Assembly (NCBI RefSeq): GCF_013817205.1
Contig: NZ_JACDDD010000029.1
Coordinates: forward strand, 1 to 40,721
Direction of reading: 5' to 3'
DNA: 40,721 nucleotides
Origin: Polaromonas sp.
GTDB taxonomy: Bacteria; Pseudomonadota; Gammaproteobacteria; Burkholderiales; Burkholderiaceae_C
The notes under the pieces are model-generated. The model saw nothing but the letters and a program-made list of their open reading frames with translations. It was not told the DNA's origin and made no database searches. The first letter of the stretch is position 1. Every line of letters begins with the position of its first letter. This document shows positions 36,298 to 40,721 of the stretch, one piece after another. The position numbers and the translations under genes were made by a program.

Positions 36298-37672
36298 ATC
36301 GAAAACCTACGCCGCGCCGCAAGCCTGGGTGAATGGCGCCTGGGCGCAGGACGTGTTGCTGACCGTCGGGGCCGATGGCCACTGGCTGCGCATCCAGGCG
36401 AAGGGCACGCCTCAAGCGCTGCGAGATGCCGAGCGGTTGAGCGGCCCTGTCTTGCCAGGCCTTGTCAATGCGCACAGCCACGCCTTCCAGCGTGCCATCG
36501 TCGGGCTCACGGAGCGTGCCAGTGCCGGAGGAGACGATTTTTGGAGCTGGCGCGACCGCATGTACAGCGCCGCCTTGCGCATCACGCCAGAACAGCTTGA
36601 AGCAATCGCCGCACTGCTTTATGCCGAGCTCCTGCAGGCCGGTTACACCCAGGTCTGCGAGTTCCATTACCTGCACAACCACACCGACGGCAAGCCGTAT
36701 GCCGACCCTCTGGCCATGTCGCTGGCCCTGGTGCGTGCGGCGCAACGCACGGGCATGGGTCTGACACTGCTGCCCACGCTGTACATGCGCTCTGGTTTTA
36801 ACGCGACCGGTCTGCGCGAGGACCAGCGGCGTTTTGCCTCGACGCCTGATTCGGTGCTGCGTCTGGCCGAAGGGGTGATGGCCCAGAGTGATAGCCGCGT
36901 CAACACTGGCCTGGCGTTGCATTCGCTGCGCGCAGTCAACGCGGCGGCCCTGCAGGAAGTAGCGGCGGCGGCGCGGGCGCGGGGCATGGCGGTGCACACC
37001 CACATCGCCGAACAGACGCAAGAGGTGAACGACTGCGTTGCCGCCACCGGCCAGCGGCCCATCGAATGGCTGCTGTCCCATGCGCCCGTCGGCGCGCACT
37101 GGAATTTGGTGCACGCGACCCAGTCCACAGCGGACGAACTGCAGGGGGTGCAGCGCAGCGGCGCAGCCATCGTGATCTGCCCGAACACGGAGGCGAACCT
37201 CGGCGACGGCGTGTTCGACTTGCCGGCGTATGCCGCAGCGGGCGGCCGCTGGTCGATAGGCTCCGACAGCCACGTCACGCGCAGCTGGCAGGAAGAGCTG
37301 CGCCTGCTGGAATATTCACAGCGCCTGAGCCTGCGCCAGCGCAACATCGCAGCGCGTGTGCTGGGCGGTACGTCCAGTGCGGACAGGCTTTTTTCAGCCG
37401 CGCTGGCCGGTGGGTCGGGGGCGACCTCGCTGCCGCTGGCCGGCCTGGCAGTGGGCCAGCGCGCCGACTTCGCGGTGGTGGACATGGCCTCGCCGGCGCT
37501 GCTCGGCGTGCCCGCCGATCATGTGCTTGATGCCATGGTGTTCTCCAGCCCGGACGCGCGCCTGAGCGAGGTGTTTGTCGCAGGCCGGCGCGTGCTCAGC
37601 AGCGGGCAGGTCCCTGAATGGCAGCGGCTGGCGGCGGATTTTTCGCAGGCCATGCGGGCTTTGTGGGCCTGA
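36287..37672 (+). CDS. hutF: Formimidoylglutamate deiminase
   Basis: This 461-residue amidohydrolase converts N-formimino-glutamate to N-formylglutamate and ammonia. Metal ligands are H63 and H65 in GLVNAHSHAFQRA. Then come DDFWSWRDRMY, YTQVCEFHYLHN, VHTHIAEQTQEVNDC, NLVHATQ and WSIGSDSHVTRSWQEELRLLEY, characteristic of HutF. The ATG at 36287 lies within the hutG end. It is the last hut gene in the window; a dispersed repeat follows. Confidence 0.95.
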   Translation: MRAESKTYAAPQAWVNGAWAQDVLLTVGADGHWLRIQAKGTPQALRDAERLSGPVLPGLVNAHSHAFQRAIVGLTERASAGGDDFWSWRDRMYSAALRITPEQLEAIAALLYAELLQAGYTQVCEFHYLHNHTDGKPYADPLAMSLALVRAAQRTGMGLTLLPTLYMRSGFNATGLREDQRRFASTPDSVLRLAEGVMAQSDSRVNTGLALHSLRAVNAAALQEVAAAARARGMAVHTHIAEQTQEVNDCVAATGQRPIEWLLSHAPVGAHWNLVHATQSTADELQGVQRSGAAIVICPNTEANLGDGVFDLPAYAAAGGRWSIGSDSHVTRSWQEELRLLEYSQRLSLRQRNIAARVLGGTSSADRLFSAALAGGSGATSLPLAGLAVGQRADFAVVDMASPALLGVPADHVLDAMVFSSPDARLSEVFVAGRRVLSSGQVPEWQRLAADFSQAMRALWA

Positions 37673-37685
37673 TACGCGCCATTTT

Positions 37686-37740
37686 ACTATCAAATTCATA
37701 GCTGCTTGCGCCCGTCAGTCGGGGGTTGGAGGCTGATTTG
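37686..37740 (+). repeat. Dispersed family repeat, copy 6
   Basis: ACTATCAAATTCATAGCTGC, then TTGCGCCCGTCAGTCGGGGGTTGGAGGCTGATTTG. It is well preserved and fills the gap between the convergent hutF and amidase genes. Confidence 0.8.
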
Positions 37741-37744
37741 ACCC

Positions 37745-39058
37745 TCAACCGACCAGCAGCGCTTCCACTGCGGCGCCCAGCGCCAGCAGTTCCCGGTCGG
37801 CGCCGCGTTTGCCGACCAGCATCAGGCCCACCGCCAGGCCGTTCTGGCGCGGCAGCGGCAAGGACAGCGCCGGTAAATCAAAGAAGTTGAACACCGAGGG
37901 GTTGCGCAGCAGCAGCGCGTTGGTGCGCAGAAAGACGTCCTCTTCCTGCACGTCTGCGATGCACGGCGCCAGCAGCGGCACCGTGGGCAGCACCAGCGCA
38001 TCGAGCTTCGCCATGCGGGCGTCAAGCGCCGGCAGCAGCGCGGCGCGTGCCTGCTGAATGCCGACATAACTGGCCGCGTCCAGCGTCTGGCCGCGGCGTA
38101 TGCGGCCGAGCACGATGGGGTCGTACTCGGCCGGCCGGCTGTCCACCCATTGGTGATGGATCCAGGCCGCCTCGGCGGCCACCAGGGTGCCGCGTTCCTG
38201 CAGACGAAAGGGCTGGCCCAGCAAATCATCAAGGCTTTCGTCGCTGAGACACGCGCCCACACCGCCGAGCTTGCTCAATGCCTGTTCAAACGCTGTCAGC
38301 ACTTCGTCATCGGCCTGGCTGAACAATATGCCGCGCGGCACGCCTAGCCGCAGACCAGGCACATGGCGGGCGTGTAGTGGCTCATCGGGATTGCCGGCCA
38401 GCACGCTGTCTGCGGCCGAGGCATCGGACACGCTGTGACACAGGGGCCCCAGCGTGTCCAGCGTGTACGAGAGCGGAAAAGCGCCGTCGCGTGGTACCCG
38501 GGCCTGCGTCGGCTTGAAACCGACCAGGCCGTTGAGCGCCGAAGGGATGCGCACCGAGCCCCCGGTGTCGGAGCCGATGGCGATTTCACACATGCCACGC
38601 GCCACCGAAACGCCAGCGCCGGATGAAGACCCGCCCGGAATGCGGCTGGGGTCCAGCGCGTTGCCGGGCGTGCCGTAGTGTGGGTTGATGCCGACGCCAG
38701 AGAAAGCGAATTCGGTCATGTTGGTTTTGCCGATGATGACGGCGCCTGCCGCGCGCAGGCGGCTGATCACCAGCGCGTCCTGCGCGGCCGGTGGCGCATC
38801 GCGTAGCAGAATCGATCCGGCCGTGGTGGCTTCACCCGCCACGTCGAACAAGTCCTTGATCGAGACGATGCGCCCGTCCAGCGGGCCCAGGGCTGTGCCG
38901 GTAGCGGCACGCCGTTCAGACGCCTGTGCCGCCACGCGGGCGCTGTGGGCATACACCCTCGTGAAGATGCGCCGGCCTTCGTCGCCGGCAGCGGTGATGG
39001 CCGCCAGCGCGGTGTCCAGCCGCTGGCTTGCGGGGGTGGAGGTGGGGGGAGATGTCAT
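37745..39058 (-). CDS. Amidase signature-family hydrolase
   Basis: A 437-residue amidase with a Ser-cisSer-Lys triad. K68 lies in RIVSIKDLFDVAG, the cis-serine in IPGGSSSGAGVSVA (144-146) and the nucleophile S168 in IGSDTGGSVRIPSALNGLVGFKPT. The family hydrolyses carboxamides; GatA, which shares the fold, is longer and lies with gatB, so this is a stand-alone amidase. Substrate not readable. It is divergent from the aldehyde dehydrogenase across 77 bases. Confidence 0.92.
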   Translation of the reverse strand: MTSPPTSTPASQRLDTALAAITAAGDEGRRIFTRVYAHSARVAAQASERRAATGTALGPLDGRIVSIKDLFDVAGEATTAGSILLRDAPPAAQDALVISRLRAAGAVIIGKTNMTEFAFSGVGINPHYGTPGNALDPSRIPGGSSSGAGVSVARGMCEIAIGSDTGGSVRIPSALNGLVGFKPTQARVPRDGAFPLSYTLDTLGPLCHSVSDASAADSVLAGNPDEPLHARHVPGLRLGVPRGILFSQADDEVLTAFEQALSKLGGVGACLSDESLDDLLGQPFRLQERGTLVAAEAAWIHHQWVDSRPAEYDPIVLGRIRRGQTLDAASYVGIQQARAALLPALDARMAKLDALVLPTVPLLAPCIADVQEEDVFLRTNALLLRNPSVFNFFDLPALSLPLPRQNGLAVGLMLVGKRGADRELLALGAAVEALLVG

Positions 39059-39135
39059 GCCGCGATTATCTGCACATTCGCACCGTTGGAGTCAGGCCCC
39101 TACTGCGGGCAAGGGCCGCAGCCTATCATGGCTGC

Positions 39136-40551
39136 ATGACCGCCACCCCCAACACCCTAAGCACCCTGTTTGATGCCCAGCACCGCGCCAGCCGCGCGCA
39201 GATCGATGTGCCGCTGGACTTGCGCCGCGAGCGCCTGCTGCGCATGGCGCGCCTGCTTGACGCGCATGGTGCGGCACTGGCGCAGGCGGTGCAGCAGGAC
39301 TTTGGCGTGCGTTCGCCGCAGCTCACCGAAATTGCCGACCTTTTTGTGCTGCGTTCACTGCTGTCGACTACGCTAAAAAAACTCGCGAAATGGATGAAAC
39401 CGGTGCGCGTCAGTACGCCGCTCTACCTGTTGCCTGCACGCGCTTTTTTGCAGCGCCAGCCGCTGGGCGTGGTCGGTGTGGTCTCGCCCTGGAACTACCC
39501 GGTCCAGCTCTCGCTCGGCCCGGTCATCACCGCGCTGGCCGCCGGTAACCGCGTGATGCTCAAACCCAGCGAGCTGACGCCGGCCACCTCGGCCCTGCTG
39601 GAAAAGCTGCTGGGCGAGGCGTATGCGCCCGACGAAGTCTGCGTGGTGCAGGGCGACGGTGAGGTCGCTGCCGCCTTTGCCGCCTTGCCGTTTGACCACC
39701 TGTTTTTTACCGGTTCCACCGCCGTGGGCCGCAAGGTCGCCGAGGCCGCCGCCGCCAACCTGACGCCGACCACGCTGGAGCTCGGTGGCAAGTCGCCCTG
39801 CATCATCGACGCGTCCTGCGATCTCGACAGCGCCGCCATCAAGATCGCGCACGGCAAGCTGCTCAACGCTGGACAGACCTGTATCGCGCCCGACTACGTG
39901 TTGCTCCCCCGCGGCCAGGAAGCCGCTTTTGGCGAAGCCTTCGCACGCGCGGTGGCGAAACTGTTCCCCACTATCGCCGGCAACCCCGACTACGCCGCCA
40001 TCATCAGCCCGCGCCACCATGAGCGCCTGCAGGCACTGCTGGCCCAGGCCGAAGCCGGCGGCGCGCGGCTGCAGGTGGTCAACCCCGGCAGCGCTGCGGC
40101 CACAGACTCACGCCAGATGGCGCCGGTGCTGGTGTTCGACACCGCTGCCGATTCCAAATTGCTCAGCGAAGAAATATTCGGCCCCATCCTGCCGGTGCTG
40201 GCCTATGGCTCGCTCGACGAGGCCATCCGCCACATCAACGACCGGCCACGGCCGCTGGCGCTGTACTGGTTTGGTACAGACACCGAATCACGCGACGACG
40301 TGCTGGCCAACACCGTCAGCGGTGGCGTGACCGTCAACGACACCCTGATGCACATCGCTCACGAAAATTTGCCTTTCGGCGGCGTCGGCGACAGCGGTTG
40401 GGGCAGCTACCACGGCGAGGCCGGCTTCCTGCGCCTGACGCAGCAAAAGCCGGTGCTGGTGCAGTCGAAGTGGGCGCGGGGGGATTTGTTTTATCCGCCT
40501 TATGGCAAGCGCTTTGATCAGGTGATGGGGTTGTTGAAGCGGGTGATTTGA
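39136..40551 (+). CDS. Coniferyl-aldehyde-dehydrogenase-like NAD(P)-dependent aldehyde dehydrogenase
   Basis: This 471-residue ALDH has VVGVVSPWNYPVQLSLGPVI, the cofactor loop FFTGSTAVGRKVAEAA, general base E215 in TTLELGGKSP and nucleophile C249 in LLNAGQTCIAPDYVL. The near-C-terminal NLPFGGVGDSGWGSYHGEAGF is also typical. Length and the C-terminal PPYGKRFDQVMGLLK ending match the CalB/class-3 group, often annotated as coniferyl aldehyde dehydrogenase. Substrate is likely a fatty or aromatic aldehyde. I chose ATG 39136 by homology. 45 bases separate its stop from the IS end. Confidence 0.92.
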   Translation: MTATPNTLSTLFDAQHRASRAQIDVPLDLRRERLLRMARLLDAHGAALAQAVQQDFGVRSPQLTEIADLFVLRSLLSTTLKKLAKWMKPVRVSTPLYLLPARAFLQRQPLGVVGVVSPWNYPVQLSLGPVITALAAGNRVMLKPSELTPATSALLEKLLGEAYAPDEVCVVQGDGEVAAAFAALPFDHLFFTGSTAVGRKVAEAAAANLTPTTLELGGKSPCIIDASCDLDSAAIKIAHGKLLNAGQTCIAPDYVLLPRGQEAAFGEAFARAVAKLFPTIAGNPDYAAIISPRHHERLQALLAQAEAGGARLQVVNPGSAAATDSRQMAPVLVFDTAADSKLLSEEIFGPILPVLAYGSLDEAIRHINDRPRPLALYWFGTDTESRDDVLANTVSGGVTVNDTLMHIAHENLPFGGVGDSGWGSYHGEAGFLRLTQQKPVLVQSKWARGDLFYPPYGKRFDQVMGLLKRVI

Positions 40552-40596
40552 GTAGCTGTATTGCTAGCCTTAGTGATTGGGGAGAACGAGTCAGAC

Positions 40597-40721
40597 TGAA
40601 TCGCCCCGGGTTTCATGGAGGCTGTTTGGTTTAAGTCATGCCTCCACCGTGGAGGCTTGACTGGCGAGTTGCCGGTAGTAGTTTGCCTCAGCTTCTGCCG
40701 GAGGTATATATCCGATAGGGC
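40597..40721 (-). mobile_element. IS3-family insertion sequence, 3' end (element continues right of the window)
   Basis: The boundary is TGAATCGCCCCGGG at 40597-40610, identical to the end at 125-112 in opposite reading direction. The end of a transposase OrfB lies inside it on the minus strand. Both IS copies therefore point the same way, and the window runs from the 5' end of one to the 3' end of another. Confidence 0.88.
40636..40721 (-). CDS. IS3-family transposase OrfB, C-terminal 27 residues (partial)
   Basis: The minus strand reads PIGYIPPAEAEANYYRQLA followed by SQASTVEA and a stop at 40638-40636. PxGYxPPAEAExxYYRQ is the standard C-terminal ending of IS3-group OrfB integrases (DDE transposase). 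The catalytic core lies outside the window. Two bases of a partial codon remain at the edge. Confidence 0.88.
   Translation of the reverse strand, partial: PIGYIPPAEAEANYYRQLASQASTVEA

Overview
The window is a GC-rich, densely packed stretch of chromosome that looks like a betaproteobacterium of the Comamonadaceae (Rhodoferax/Polaromonas/Variovorax type). The basis is protein character, the gene order hom-thrC-mobB-moeA-moaD/moaE-clpB, and six copies of a short dispersed repeat built around an ATAGCTG..GCG core, which I recall as common in that family. This is inference; no search was run. Both edges are ends of an IS3-family insertion sequence in the same orientation, so the window is probably a contig that breaks in two copies of one repeat.

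Layout. 1-815: IS3 end, then gene debris, including the C-terminal half of an RTX-toxin acyltransferase (HlyC type). 816-4739: RNase H-like protein, nucleoside deaminase, PhoH/PIN ATPase, BCP/PrxQ peroxiredoxin and an Mth938-domain protein. 4914-10744: AlaA-like aminotransferase, then the threonine genes hom and thrC, separated by a clearly AT-richer two-gene cassette (ABC/AAA_21-type ATPase plus DUF4276 protein) that looks like a transferred anti-phage module. 10823-14533: molybdenum cofactor genes mobB, moeA, moaD and moaE, with a dapA-like gene on the other strand between moaD and moaE. 14552-19003: MarR regulator, a poorly explained 460-bp gap, a hypothetical protein, and clpB behind a good heat-shock promoter candidate. 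19004-23349: an unusual leaderless family-3 solute-binding protein, then GFA-fold, DUF3297, YebC, GST and PPOX flavoprotein genes.

23431-37672 is a large histidine-utilisation (hut) region. On the minus strand hutU and hutH are followed by an NMT1/SsuA-type ABC importer (binding protein, permease, ATPase). On the plus strand are hutC, hutD and hutI, an IclR regulator, a polar amino acid ABC importer, hutG and hutF. Together they encode the five-step route histidine > urocanate > imidazolonepropionate > formiminoglutamate > formylglutamate (HutF) > glutamate plus formate (HutG). A near-palindromic HutC-type operator lies in the divergent hutU/hutC promoter.

37745-40551 holds an amidase and a coniferyl-aldehyde-dehydrogenase-like ALDH, and 40597 to the end is the second IS3 end. 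The most interesting item is the ATPase/DUF4276 cassette inside hom-thrC. Others are a family repeat translated in frame inside PhoH, two interlocked inverted repeats in the yebC leader, and MITE/REP-like elements inside the hut and transporter operons. I saw no rRNA, tRNA or CRISPR array.
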